Source of the DNA: Trichoderma breve
Taxonomy: Eukaryota; Ascomycota; Sordariomycetes; Hypocreales; Hypocreaceae
NCBI RefSeq assembly: GCF_028502605.1
Contig: NC_079237.1
Span: 2,108,001-2,172,000 of the forward strand
Direction of reading: 5' to 3'
DNA length: 64,000 nucleotides
Shown here: positions 20,141 through 32,109 of the stretch, piece by piece
Position numbering within the stretch: the stretch's first letter is position 1
Layout: the number at the start of each line of letters is the position of its first letter
Made by a program: the position numbers and the translations under genes
Notes under the pieces: generated by a model
What the model saw: the letters and a program-made list of their open reading frames with translations, nothing else
What the model was told of the DNA's origin: nothing
Databases searched by the model: none

Positions 20141-22068
20141 ATGCCTGTCATTCGGAATATCCCAGACGCCAAAAGGAGAGTCCGGACAGGCTGCCTCTCA
20201 TGCCGGAAGCGAAGACGAAAATGTATGTTTCCTCTCTTTTTAAATCTTTTGTTACGTGTCTCATTAGATTATTGTCTCATTACTTTCCAATATATGGTGA
20301 ATCTGGACTCTAAGCAGTTGCTGATTGGTTTCAGGTGATGAAGGCAAGCCCCAATGTGGGAGCTGCCAGGAGAGAAATGTCGTCTGTAAATACCCGGATC
20401 TTACCTTTGTCATAGGCCCCAAGCTTGGTGCCCAGGAAAAAGGAGGTTCCTCATCGGAGCAACCTGCCTCATCTTACTCCAATGTGAGGGTGAGTTAATC
20501 GGCTTGACTTATCATATCACCAAGCATGTTAAACGGCTACTTACAAGAGATGATGCAAGTTTGTGAACAACAATTCTTCATCAAAGGCTCCGATACAGTC
20601 GACTGAGGTCCAGGTATCTGCTCAAGATGAGGGGCTGTCATTGCATGTTGGAGAGTCGCGGCCTCTCCTCGGACCAGGAGATGAGAATATCTTGGACAGC
20701 TTCATCGGCAGCTCGAGCTCTCAGTCAAAAACGGCCTCTCCGTTCGCCGCCATTCATCTACCGCAGTCCGAATGGAAAGACTATTTTACGACTACTCATG
20801 CAGCTTCTGTTAAAAATGAAACTGCTACCCTGCTTCACTTTCAGTATAACCTCGCGCCGTGGATAGAAGCAGGCGACGTAGGATCTTCCTTTGGGACTGA
20901 AATCATGCTACTTGCACAGAAACGACGGTCAATCTTGTCTGCGATTTCGTCGGCTGCTTCTATCCAGCTAGCTAGGTCCAACTCGGCGTATGGAGGACCT
21001 GCAGTGCTTCAGCGGGATACCGACCCGTCTCTTGCCCTTGAAGAGCCAAGAGTAAGGCGGATTGGATTGGCGCTGCTGGCCCTGGGAGAAGTTTTCACTC
21101 TGAATCCTTCTCAATGGAGAAGGCTCTCCTTTTTCCAATCGGATGAGTCCACGAGAAATACCAACAGCTTTTCAGGGTTTGGAGAGCCGCTCGAGACCTT
21201 GTTGCGATTTCACTCTAGGATTGGTTAGTCTTCACCTTGATCCATGATTTGACATTATGTGAAGTCTTTTAGATTGGATATTTGACTAATATACTCTTGC
21301 TCAAAAGACCTTGCAGCGTCATTGTTGACAGATCAACCACCGCTGACGTCTTTGGGATTCGCCATGAATCACGATCCAGCGGATCGTACTCTTCCATTAT
21401 CGACAAAGTCCATCTACAATGCCTGTCTTATTCAACTCGCCAGCTGTCTCCAACTACTCAATGGCAACAATAGTACCAATATTGCTTCTGCCTCACCACC
21501 TTTCTACATGTCGGCAACTCAAGAACCAATGTCCCCAACTGCAGGCTCATACTTCTCGTCGAAATGGTCCTCTCTATGGTCAAATTGCCAGCAGTGGTAC
21601 CACAGCCGCCCGGTCGAAATGCAGCCTATCCTGGAAATACGCAGCGTTGAAGCTGGCCAAATCGACGCTGACAACGATTCCTCGTTTCCGATACCCGTCT
21701 ACACTAGCTCAATTGCGCTGCAGTGTAATATTGTCTATCACATATCATCCCGCCTCCTTCTTTTACGCAAACCCCGGCTTCTGCGACTATCTAGCCGCCA
21801 GCGTCATCTGTCTTCGCTGAGCTGGCATGCTCAACAAATCGCCGGAACCGCAACGCGCAATGATTTCGCGGAGCAGTGGGATCCTATTCTCATCGCGGGG
21901 CTGCTGTGGATTGCTAGAGACATGACGCATCCGTCGCAGCAGGAGTCGCTCATATCATGCTTCCGCCAGATATCATCCAGCACGGGGATCAAACTGGATG
22001 AAGAAATCCAGGCCCTGAGAGCGAGATGGAACAGTTCTCAAGCGAGAGGCTATCAACTCTCTGGTTGA
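20141..22068 (+). CDS. Zn2Cys6 transcription factor
   Basis: Predicted nuclear DNA-binding regulator. Four exons fit in frame: 20141-20222, 20335-20489, 20560-21223 and 21308-22068, giving 553 residues. The zinc cluster has all six cysteines, at residues 18, 21, 28, 35, 38 and 45 (C-x2-C-x6-C-x6-C-x2-C-x6-C), with the basic run RKRRRK between the second and third. The first intron splits the codon of the third cysteine, so a caller that misses it would lose the domain. After a Ser-rich linker the rest resembles the fungal regulators with a C-terminal helical domain: EWKDYFTTTHAASVKNETATLL, LARSNSAYGGPAVLQ and a segment starting PVYTSSIALQCNIVYHISSR. The target is unknown; the neighbouring CoA-transferase family gene, 375 bases downstream on the same strand, is one candidate. 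It shows no damage although it sits beside the element block. Confidence 0.88.
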
Positions 22069-22443
22069 CAGTATATAGCACCCGTCGGCTTGCGTCGACT
22101 CAACTACACAGTCGCTACTCTAACCTTTTCTGTTCGACAAATTTATGGAAATGCTGCTACGATCCAATCCCCCTCCTTTCTCGCCCCATTCTTTGAAACA
22201 ATTATTCATAATACTACGAACCTTTCTAATACAATTATATAACAACACTGTCCCCTGCTTTATACGGAACATAATGGCCACGGCCAATCGGCTATTACCC
22301 CACACACTAAACCTCGGCCCGCCCGCCGCATCGGTTTCAGCTCATCTCACCCGCCCAATTAATTTCTGACAAGATACAGAAGTATATCAGACCTGCCATC
22401 AATCTCTAAGATTCACAGAGGCGCTGCCATCAATACTGCAATC
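22069..22443. other. Intergenic region between regulator and racemase genes
   Basis: A short spacer holding the 3' end of the regulator and the promoter of the gene at 22444. No other gene or repeat is seen. Confidence 0.4.
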
Positions 22444-23775
22444 ATGGCAGCAGCGGCTTCAGCCCCTCCTTTGAAAGGAGTCAAAGTCTTGGAGTTTGCC
22501 GGTCTTGCTCCTGGTAAGCACATCTTTTCATCTTCTCACCACCATTTCGCCTCATTAGACAATTCGCCAATTACATGAACGTCGCTCGTCGCGCTCTCAT
22601 CTTGACAATTATCTACATCCCATCTACATTCAATTTTATATTCATCTTAATAACTTTCATCAGGTCCCTTTGCTGGCCTCATACTCGCCGATGCCGGAGC
22701 TTCAGTTCTCCGCGTCGATAGACCTCCATCCAATGCCGAAGGCGCGGTGCCAACCCCCGATATGCTTGCCCGTCATAAATCATCCATCATCGTTGACTTA
22801 AAGAACTCTCGCGGTGTGGCCCTCATCAAGCGCCTCACGAAGCATATCGACGTTCTCATCGACCCATTCCGGCCCGGCGTATTGGAGAAACTAGGCCTTG
22901 GTCCAGATGAGCTGCTCGCCATCAACCCGCGCCTCATATATGGCCGCATGACGGGGTTCCGCCGCGATGGCAGGTACGCCGACATGGCTGGCCACGACAT
23001 CAACTATCTAGCGGCATCCGGTGTCCTCGCCCTTCTCGGGAGGCAGGGCGAGAAGCCGTTCCCCCCATGGAACATCCTGGCCGACTTTGCAGGCGGAGGC
23101 GCCATGCTCGCCCAGGGCGTGCTCCTCGCCATCATATCACGGCACTCATCCGGAAAGGGCCAGGTCGTCGAAGCAAACATGGTAGATGGCAGCTCCTATC
23201 TCGCGTCATTCCCTCGCATGTCCCTCAAAACGCCTTTGGGCAATAACCCGCGAGGCAACAACATTCTCGACGGAGGCTGTCCCTGGTACGACACATACGA
23301 GACCTCCGACGGCGAATACATGTCTGTCGGCGCTCTAGAGCCCCAATTCTTTCAAGCCCTCATCAAGGGCCTCGGCTTACATGGTCAGGGCTGGGAGTCT
23401 AAGCGCCACGATTCTTCCTCCTGGCCTCGCCTACGCACGCTCTTCGCCGAGACGTTCAAGAGCAAGACTCGCACTGAGTGGGAGACTGTTTTCGATGGCA
23501 CGGATGCGTGCTGTGTCCCTGTGCTGCATTACAAAGAGTTGGAGTCGCAGCCTGGCAGAGAAGGCGATCAGCGGCCGGCGGTGACGCTGCGGGACACGCC
23601 ATGCTATTCAGCCGCTGATAGAGAAGGAGGAGGCTATGAGGGAGAGCCTTTGGTCGCCGGCCATGGAGGAGAGAATATCTTGAAGGAATGGGTTGGATGG
23701 GAGAATGGAGGCCAGTACGAGCTGGAGAACGGGGCGATGGTCTTGAAAGAAAGAGCAGGCGATTCCAAACTGTGA
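22444..23775 (+). CDS. CoA-transferase family III protein, alpha-methylacyl-CoA racemase type
   Basis: Members interconvert (2R)- and (2S)-methyl-branched acyl-CoA esters, feeding branched-chain fatty acids into beta-oxidation in peroxisomes or mitochondria. Two exons, 22444-22513 and 22664-23775, give 393 residues, close to the family norm. Early motifs are VKVLEFAGLAPGPFAGLILADAG split by the intron, then VLRVDRP and RHKSSIIVDLKN. The racemase catalytic pair is visible as His in AGHDINYLAASG (about residue 134) and Asp in NILADFAGGG (about residue 164), which favours a racemase over a CoA-transferase. GCPWYDTYETSDGEYMSVGALEPQF is also typical, shown here in parts. The C-terminus lacks an obvious SKL-type signal (it ends GDSKL, where the last three residues SKL would fit a peroxisomal targeting signal of type SKL), so peroxisomal import is in fact plausible. 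Confidence 0.88.
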
Positions 23776-24392
23776 CAACGGGCTTTGATATCACGTACAC
23801 GTACATGGGCTTGCACACTCCATACTCCATCAATCACATAATGCGTAGGAACAATATCTTCTTCTTCTTTCTCTTTCTTTCTGTCTTTCTTATAGTCATC
23901 ATTTAAGCAGCACAAAACGGAGGATAGCGAAACAACTGAATATATATAAATGAATTTCATGATTCTCCACGTCAAAGAAAAAGAAAATAGTTATTCTAAT
24001 TTGTCATGCTATAAGCCTAAAAAAAGAGAATCCTTCCCCCAACATACCTAGCAGAAGCAGGCCTCTCTCTTCCCCAAGAGTCCAAAACCTAGACCCCCTC
24101 AAAAGAGCAGCCCTGCCTCTTCCAATAAAATACTCCGCTATCCGACGAGTGTAAAACCCTGATATTCCCCCCACGTTGCCGACACCCCAGCTCTCGTTCT
24201 CTTCTGGGCGGACTCATTACTCATTTACTCTAGCCTCCGGAAAACAGCCGATGGTATCGAAAAAGAAGAAAATAAAGGGGATTTTGGGAAAAGGGGGAGC
24301 GAGTTCATCGTGCGTCATGCATCTCATAAAGCCATAAGTCGCCCAATCATTCTAACATGTCAATCTAGAAATGCGTGTCTGGCCTTCTTCGT
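23776..24392. other. Intergenic region between convergent genes
   Basis: Shared 3' flank of the racemase gene (+) and the vps1 gene (-). It is AT-rich with pyrimidine runs near 23860-23890. No gene is supported. Confidence 0.4.
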
Positions 24393-26888
24393 CTACTGCA
24401 CTTGGCTGACAATCTCGCTGGCCTTGCCGAGAGACTCGACCATCTGCTGACACTCCTTCCGCCTGCGGATGGTGAAGTCGCTTTCTCTCAGCAAGTCGTC
24501 AATGCTATCGGTCTTGTACATGTTCTCCAGCAGTTCACGCTGCATGCCATCCTTTGTGAGCCTAGAAATGATCGGTTAATATCTCTTCTTGGTTTCATAT
24601 TTCCATAGTAGGAGTCACATACTGAACAAGGTTGAACATGATGGCCTTGGGGACCATATCGGTCATGGTTCGCTTCACGATGTTGTAGTAAGACGAGATG
24701 AGCAATTCTATGCACAAGTTAGCGTTGGTAATTCCTTGAATTTGTATGGGCACAGCTTACTAATGACTTCAACCTCGATGACTTCGCGTTCTGACAGCGT
24801 GCCAGAAGCCTTGAGGCTGGGTGGCGGAGGCTCCATGGCGGCGGCCTTCTTCTTGTTCTTCGCCGCGAAGAAGCTTCCAAAGAACCCACCGTTTGAGCTT
24901 CCATCGGCCTCTGGGACAGTCGGGCTGCCCGCTCGGGCGGGTGTGGAAGCTGGCAGTGCCTTGCCTGTCTTCGGGTCGACCTGTACAGGCTTTGAGGGGT
25001 TATGACGCTCGTTGACAATCGCCATGGCCTAGATGCGCGCACGTCATGTTAGCATATGGATGGAAAATGGCAAAGGAAAGGGGGAACAGGGAAAATGCTG
25101 GTGTACATACGCGGTGACCGTTGAGGAAGTCAGGGTGAGCGGTGTTGATGTAGCACGCCTCCATGTTAACGAGGTCTCGGACGAGCTTGTTGGTTGGCTC
25201 CATGGCCTTCTTGAAGAAGGTAACGACGGTGCTGTGCATCTTCTCCTTGAGGGCGGGATATCGGCGGTACAACTGCTTGGAGAGCAACTGTGAGAGGATC
25301 CGCACCAGCTCATCATACACCAAAGACACACACTTCAGACTTGGGTCCTCCATTCGCTTGATCTGCTGCTTGACGATCAGCTCGAAAGCGGTGGTGCCGA
25401 CAAACAACGCGGGAGAGGGACCCGACGAGTTGTACAGGTAGGTTCGGATGTCAAGGTCCTTGACGACATCAAAGGGATCGAGTGACTTGACTCCGTTGGA
25501 GTACAGCTCGTGGAAGACGAAGCTGATACGGGCACCACCAGACAGTTCGGTGCTGGAGAGCTCGGTGTTGTTACCGTCCAGAACGGTACGCCATTCGTTG
25601 GTGAACTCGGTGATGACGTTGAGGACAATGTTGGAGCTGTTGCCGAGCATAGATGGGCCAAGGCTCTCCAGCTCGGAGCTGTACTTTTGCAGAGAGCTGG
25701 AGATGCGCGCCTTGATGTCGGGTAGCGTCTGCTTAATGTGCATCATCAGGATGAGATTCAGTTTGCGGGCAAGGTAGGGGGTACCGCAGTAGGAGCTCTT
25801 GTTGCGGTACGCCGTGTGGTTCTCGAAATAGTTCTTTTCCGCCTCCAGAGCAGCGCCAATGGCCTTTTTGTTGTCAATGTCTCGCTGTCCTCGGTTGACG
25901 ACAGGGACGTAGCCCAAGCGCAGCGGAATGATGCGGTTGGAAAGAATATCGATGACGTCGGTTCCCTCTTCCATCAAGTCGACCTTGGTGAGAACACCAA
26001 TGGTGCGCTGACCTTCGGGGTCGACTTCTCGCGCCAGCTTCAGACCATCCGAGTTTGCCAAATCAATGTTGGCAGCGGTGACGGCCAGGACAATGGCGTT
26101 TGACTTGGAGATGTATTTGAGGACCATGTCTCGAATCTGGCGCTCAATATCGCGGGGCTGATCGCCAACGGGGACCTTGGTCAGACCAGGCAAGTCAACC
26201 AGTGTCAGGGTAAGGACATTTGGCGAGTAAATGCGCAAGTTGATGGGAGCTGGGGAGATTCCGGCATTTCGGCCAACCTTGGCTTCGGTTTCTCTAGAGA
26301 TTTCATCCCTGATCTTTCCAAAGTCAAAGAACTTTTGGCCGGGCAAGTGGAGGAACTCGCCCCATTCGTCCGGGTTGGCGGCCTTGTCGGCGCCGGATTC
26401 GAGGTCCTCGTGGCTGATGCCGTTGGACTGGGCGGGGCGGTTGATGAGCTGGAGGACGAGAGGACGACGCGTGACGATACCATTACCTCGGGGAAGGCTA
26501 CCGACAAACAATTAGCATGACGCCGTTTTTGGGACAGGGTCAAGATAGGGGGCTTCCAGATGGCAGGACTCACAAATCACGGCCGACAATGTTCTCTAGC
26601 ACGGAACTCTTGCCGCTAGACTGACTGCCGACGACGGCGATCTGAGGAAGATCAATGGGGTTGTTGACTCCGACAGTTGCGAAAACATCCTGAAGCTTGT
26701 TGACGAGCCTAGAAGCAAGAAGAGCGAGTCAGTAACATGGCCCACGGGCGAGAGGGGCGTTGCGAGGCCAGCAGAAGCCGGAGCACCAGCAACGCAGTAA
26801 CAGAAGCGGGAGCAGAAGAGGCTCACTGGATCAGAGCAGGGTCGGTGATGCCGCCCGGCTGGGCAAGCGAAGCGTTGGGCGTGCTCAT
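24393..26888 (-). CDS. vps1: Dynamin-related GTPase Vps1
   Basis: Large GTPase of the dynamin family, acting in vacuolar protein sorting, endosomal traffic and peroxisome fission. Six exons fit in frame: 26888-26827, 26708-26574, 26497-25111, 25028-24761, 24707-24623 and 24561-24393, giving 701 residues, the usual Vps1 length. GTPase motifs are GSQSSGKSS (about 48-56, P-loop), the [12 protein letters not shown] switch, DLPG (about 167-170) and TKVD (about 236-239). The middle/stalk region and a C-terminal GTPase effector domain ending in [20 protein letters not shown] follow. There is no pleckstrin domain and no classical long proline-rich tail, as expected for Vps1. A Gly/Lys/Pro-rich variable segment (about 540-610) stands where classical dynamins have the membrane-binding domain. 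The start [13 protein letters not shown] is the first ATG and matches family practice. Confidence 0.95.
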
Positions 26889-29635
26889 GGTCGAGCGTGT
26901 GTCTTGTATGCGTTGATCGTCGAGATGTCGGGAGGAGAGGCGGAGTAGAGGCCCTGGTTGTAAGGGGGGAGGCTATCGCGAACAAAGTGGCGGGGTGTCT
27001 TTGTTGGATAAGCCGGGGAGACGATACGGTGAAGAGAGAAGAAAAGGAGATTCCAGCGCAGGTGTCGGCTTGCACAGAACTTGGCTCTCCCAAAAGGCGC
27101 TTGCAGCTATCCTGAAATCGCAGAAAATGGCGGAGAGCCGCTACCAGGCAGAGGGTTGGACAAGATGCGAGTTTATGGGTTTGGATGGATTAGGAGGGAC
27201 TCGCAAGATGCAGAGCCCGACAAGGGAAGGCTAGGCGGGTTCGGGTGCGGTGCCCTGGCAGGGGAGTCCAGCCACATGTGGCGATGCAGCTGATAGGCCT
27301 GAGTAGAGGGTGAGAGATACGGAGTGCTGTGCTGTTACTGGTACTTGCAGTAGCGTGAGGCTGGTGTGTTGGGAGCGGCACATTTGCACATGTCCACTGC
27401 ATTGCACTGGCACGGGCACAGCGACAGAAGGAAAAAAGTTAGCAGCCTAGCAGGGGCTAACGTCACTCGATGATGTGGACAAACAGTGAGGCGCCACATT
27501 GAAATCTGTGATTGACACCATCATGTCCTGGGCTTAGCAGAAAACCAATGGAAGTCAAATTAAATCACAGTATGGAGTATGAACTATGGCCAGAATAGAA
27601 AAGAAGGTGACAGAAAGAGGGCTCCCAGTCATACATAGTCACAGTCACACTCACTCACAGCCCGTTTGGGCACCAGCCAGCACCAGCCAATCGATGTAAG
27701 TCGAACGCGCGCATTTCATTTGCAAGACACATGGTCAGGTCAGGTCAGGTACCATTCCATTCATTTCACCGCGCCCGAATACCCACAAGGCTGGCTGACG
27801 ACATGAACGGCTCTGTATCTGGCTTAGGATAAATTAAATCGAGGTGGGCGATTACGTCGTTTCGACTCACAGCGTTGAGCAGCAGCCTTGGCAATCCATA
27901 CATGCAGTCCCTGCCAAAGGGCTACAACCTCGTCTTATAGTAGCCTTCTTTCACACTTCATTCAATGCAATGTACTCTCCCTCCTTGCTTTATTTTCAGT
28001 ATTACACCTGGATTAAAACGGCAAACAAAGATTTGAGCACAAAGAAATCACCTCGGCACGGCATGTCTGCCTACCCAATATCTTAGTAGTAACAGCAACT
28101 ATTCACACGACCTATTACCGACTAAAACAGTAAATCGTGAACAACCCCACAGAGACACCCAAGTGCTCATTAGGTACCAACGCATGATTCAGTCTTTAAT
28201 GCGAACGAAGGGTACCAATCACTTGATATCAGGTATCTACTAACATGTTAGGTACTATTATGGCAGCTAGTGTCTGTATAGCTTAGAGATGTCTATCCAG
28301 GAGACGATAGTTCCCAGCCATACACTTCATGCTCTTCACCAACCCTCCCTTGCAGCCAGCATCGTTTCAAGTAGTCGTAGATGGCACATGCATCGGGGTC
28401 TCAAGCAGGGGAAACTGGATCGGGAGCCACTCAACAAGCACCGAATATGCAGCTTGGATACTTGCAGCCCAACCAGCGGTGGCTAGGTATGAAGCATGCA
28501 ATCGGAAACATGGTGGGAGATTATCATCGGCGCCTAACAAGACCCTGAAGAGGAGCCAATGGCCAAGCACATGCAAGTACCTCTGATACGCCGTTGCACG
28601 GAGTACCCTGCATCTAGTAATTGAAAGTCATCTGTATTTGTAGTAGACGGTACTGTTATTGATCTTCAATAGACCCTTATTAGAATAAGTACCTGTATGT
28701 ACCGACGTTTCTGAAACCATCAACGCAGTAATACGGGTATTTGCGGCCGGCGTCTGCTTGTATCATTGCCCACATAATCCATCTATCCTCTCCACTCCCT
28801 GCTTCACACTAAAACTAGCCGCTGTGTGATGCTACAGTATAGCACGCTTCGATGTTGTCCGTAACAGCGGCTTTCATCGTACTTATAGAAATTGATCTAT
28901 TAAGCACCAGACATGTATGTAATATCCATGATGCTCTTAGTGAGGTTGATGACACCACCACCCGAGCACCAGCAAGCAGCTGTCAGAGAGAGAGTTGTGC
29001 CGTCACCCCGTAAAGACGCTTTGGTAGCGCGCTGTAGCTTGTCGCCACGGGCCGCTAATAGGGAGATACCGCATTACGCCTCCAGCTGCCACCTTGCACG
29101 CATGTAGCATCAAATCTTGTAAATTAATATCAATAATCAAATGAATGCGCGCACCGATGTAGCCCGAGTTCCATATCCGCAGGAGCAACATTCGGTACAG
29201 GGTTGGCCTGCTGCAGTGAGGAAATACCGAAATCGGGCGCTGTAGCTGCCACTGAAGTCGTGCTGAAATACGGCGCTCCCCAGCAGCTGCCCGCTTCAGC
29301 CACTGAGGCGTCACTTGCCCACTGAGCCGGATCCCATAACAGGCGCCATCCTCATCGGAACCTTAATCCTCCATGCAACAACTGCCTATCTGGACATCAA
29401 CCCCTCTGACGACATTTTCCTCATCCCGCACGCTCCCACGACGACTCGTTCCGTCTGCTCGGCGCTTTTGCTGCGGCCTCACACGAGCATCTCAGCCTCG
29501 CATTTGCTTGTATCGTTGTCATCTTGGCGAGCCACGCTGTATGTGCTAGTCCCGCCCGAATCCCGTCACTTGCCAGCCACTCTCACAGCCCGGAGCTTCA
29601 AAGCCTAGATTCCCGACGTGCTCTAAGATTGAAGC
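26889..29635. other. Intergenic region of about 2.7 kb, no gene seen
   Basis: It contains the vps1 promoter and leader on the left and the leader of the Gid7-like gene on the right. Open frames are short and lack family resemblance. Small features are three tandem CAGGT words near 27735 and several GTAC-rich patches. The true first exon of the Gid7-like gene may lie in the last 300 bases, but no in-frame join could be proven. Confidence 0.4.
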
Positions 29636-32109
29636 TTGCCTTCGCCCTCTGGCCCTCAGCCAGTCTGCCAACAAGCTCCTCCCCAACATTCCGCGGCTGT
29701 CTGCCGCCCAGAGGTCGACGTGGACCAACTCTTGAACCCTCGTGCCCTCTCGGTTGACGTCTCCGACGGCCCAAGCTCTCCGCAAGCCTCTCGGAGCTCC
29801 TCTGATACGTCGTCTTCGGCACTCAACACTCTCTCTACCTCCGGCCCCATCGGCAGCTCTGCTAGAGCCCCGGCTACTGCTACGAATATAGCGTCTTCAA
29901 GTGCAAGCCGAGCTCCCTCGACTTTGCTCCAGCCCCCCTCTCAGATTCTAGGCCGACGAAGACGACTGTCCTCAGACTACCAGCCAGAAGGCGAGCCTCA
30001 TAATACCCTTCCTGCTGCAGACGCTGGGTCTGCCGCTGCGGACGCAACTGCTGGGAGGCCGCTGAAGCGAAGGCGGCGCGGCGGCGCAGGCATAAACATG
30101 CTGTCCGACGGGGATATGGCCGGATCACCGAATGGGTCCGGCATCGCTCAATCCAACGGCTCCTTTACTACACCAACATCGCAGCGGGATGCGGCGTCTT
30201 CTATGGCAACCAACGGCAGCCGAAAGGCAGGTGTCGTGACAAACGGATCGTCAAATGGGGAGAGGCGCTCATCATCACAACCTACAACATACTTTGGACA
30301 TAATCGAGAGGAAGTCACGCGAATATTGATCCAGGCTTTGACAGATATGGGCTATCAGGCGGCGGCTGACAACATCAGCCAGCAGAGCGGCTACAGTTTG
30401 GAGAGCCCCACGGTAGCAGCATTTCGATCGGCTGTGCTTGCCGGGTCGTGGGCAGAGGCCGAGGAGCTATTGAGAGGCGCGACAGTAGCAGATGAGACAA
30501 GCGAAGGGGGCAACGGTCTTGTTCTCACTTCTGGCTCCGACAAGGACGTCATGCGATTCTGGCTGCGGCAGCAAAAGTTCCTAGAGCTACTGGAACAGAA
30601 GGATACCACTCGAGCTTTAACGACGCTGCGGGGAGAGTTGACACCCCTGTATCACGATACGACCAAACTTCATTTCCTATCAAGCTTGTTAATGTGCCAG
30701 TCGACTGAAGATTTAATGCAAAAGGCCAGCTGGGATGGGGCACGTGGACAGTCTCGAAGAAAGCTGCTGTCTGAATTATCCAGTTGAGCCATCCCCAAAC
30801 GCTCGCTACTAGCAATATTGACTCGTTTCGCTAACTCGTTGACTTATAGAACGCATTTCACCATCCGTAATGCTGCCGGAGAACCGTCTAGCAGTACTAC
30901 TTGACCACGTCAAGCAGAGCCAGATTAATACGTGTCTCTACCATACGGCGGCATCGTCCCCTTCCCTGTATTCAGATCACCTTTGTGACCGACGAAACTT
31001 TCCCTCTGAATTTGCCCTGGAGTTGGGCGATCTTGGGGGAGAGGTCTGGTCTGTCCGATTTTCTCATGACGGTACACGTCTGGCCGCCTGTGGGAGCCGA
31101 GAGCATGTCAAAATATGGGATACACAAACCTTTGCCGTCACCCATGTTCTACCAAATCACGGAACCGAAGGTGTTGGAGACATTGCTTGGAGTCCCGACG
31201 ACTCTATGATTATAACTTGCTCTTTTGATAAGTACGCTCGTCTGTGGGATACAAATGTAAGAAACCACCCAACAACCCAACCGCGAGTCAATATTGGATT
31301 TGACATCAACTGAAAGTTACTGACATCTGATATTTCTAGACTGGCACCTTGATCAAGACACTTAGAAAGTTTGCCGAGCCAGTGAGTGGCTGTGTATGGG
31401 CGTCGAACAGTAGATCATTTGTTTTGGGAAGCTTAGACAAGGTTCACGGCCTGTGCACCTTTAACGTGTACGACGACGATATTATCGAATGGAACAAAAA
31501 GCATCGAGTGCAGGACCTCTGCGGTTCCCCCGATGAGCGTCTGCTGGTGGCAGTGGATGATTTACAAAACATTCACGTCTACGACGCCACTACAAGAGAG
31601 CTGGAATACGACTTGGAGCTAAAAGCGAGGCCAACCTCTGTCAGTATCAGCCATGATTCCAAGCACCTACTAGTAAACAAACAGGACGGCGAGGCTCAGC
31701 TGATTGACCTTGCAACGAGAAATTCGGTCCACAAGTTTCTGGGCCACACGGGGGGCGAGTTCTTGATCCGCAGCGCATTCGGCGGTGCCAACGAGAGCTT
31801 CGTCATGAGTGGGAGCGAAGATGGCAACATCCTCATCTGGCACAAGAACATTGGAGCCGCTGTTGAACGGTTACAGGGCCATCAACCGCGATGCAACGCA
31901 GTAGTCTGGAACCCTGCAGATCCATGCATGCTGGCATCGTGTGGAGATGATGGCCGCATCAAAATGTAAGCACCAGCCGCCCACGCCCAAGAGTTACAGT
32001 ATACTAACGGTAGAGTTGTAGCTGGACCAACAAGGCACGAAGCGTCGAGCTTCGAGCAAGGCATCTTCGAGGATCCAATGGATGGAGGAGCATGGGTGAC
32101 GAGTCGTAG
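29636..32109 (+). CDS. gid7: Gid7/WDR26-type LisH-CTLH-WD40 protein
   Basis: Likely scaffold subunit of the GID/CTLH ubiquitin ligase, which in yeast directs degradation of gluconeogenic enzymes when glucose returns. Coding exons are about 29636-30782, 30850-31256, 31340-31965 and 32022-32109, in frame across all three joins. The first part is Ser/Ala/Pro-rich with basic clusters (GRRRRLSS, PLKRRRRGG). A LisH-like and CTLH-like helical region runs from about 30299 (REEVTRILIQALTDMGY, then AFRSAVLAGSWAEAEELL). SPSVMLPENRLAVLLDHVKQ crosses the first join and is typical of WDR26. WD40 repeats follow to the end (VWSVRFSHDGTRLAACG, IAWSPDDSMIITCSFD, VVWNPADPCMLASCGDDG). The 5' end is uncertain: there is a stop in frame at 29630 and no ATG in this frame until 30098, so either an upstream exon exists or translation begins at 30098. 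Confidence 0.85.
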
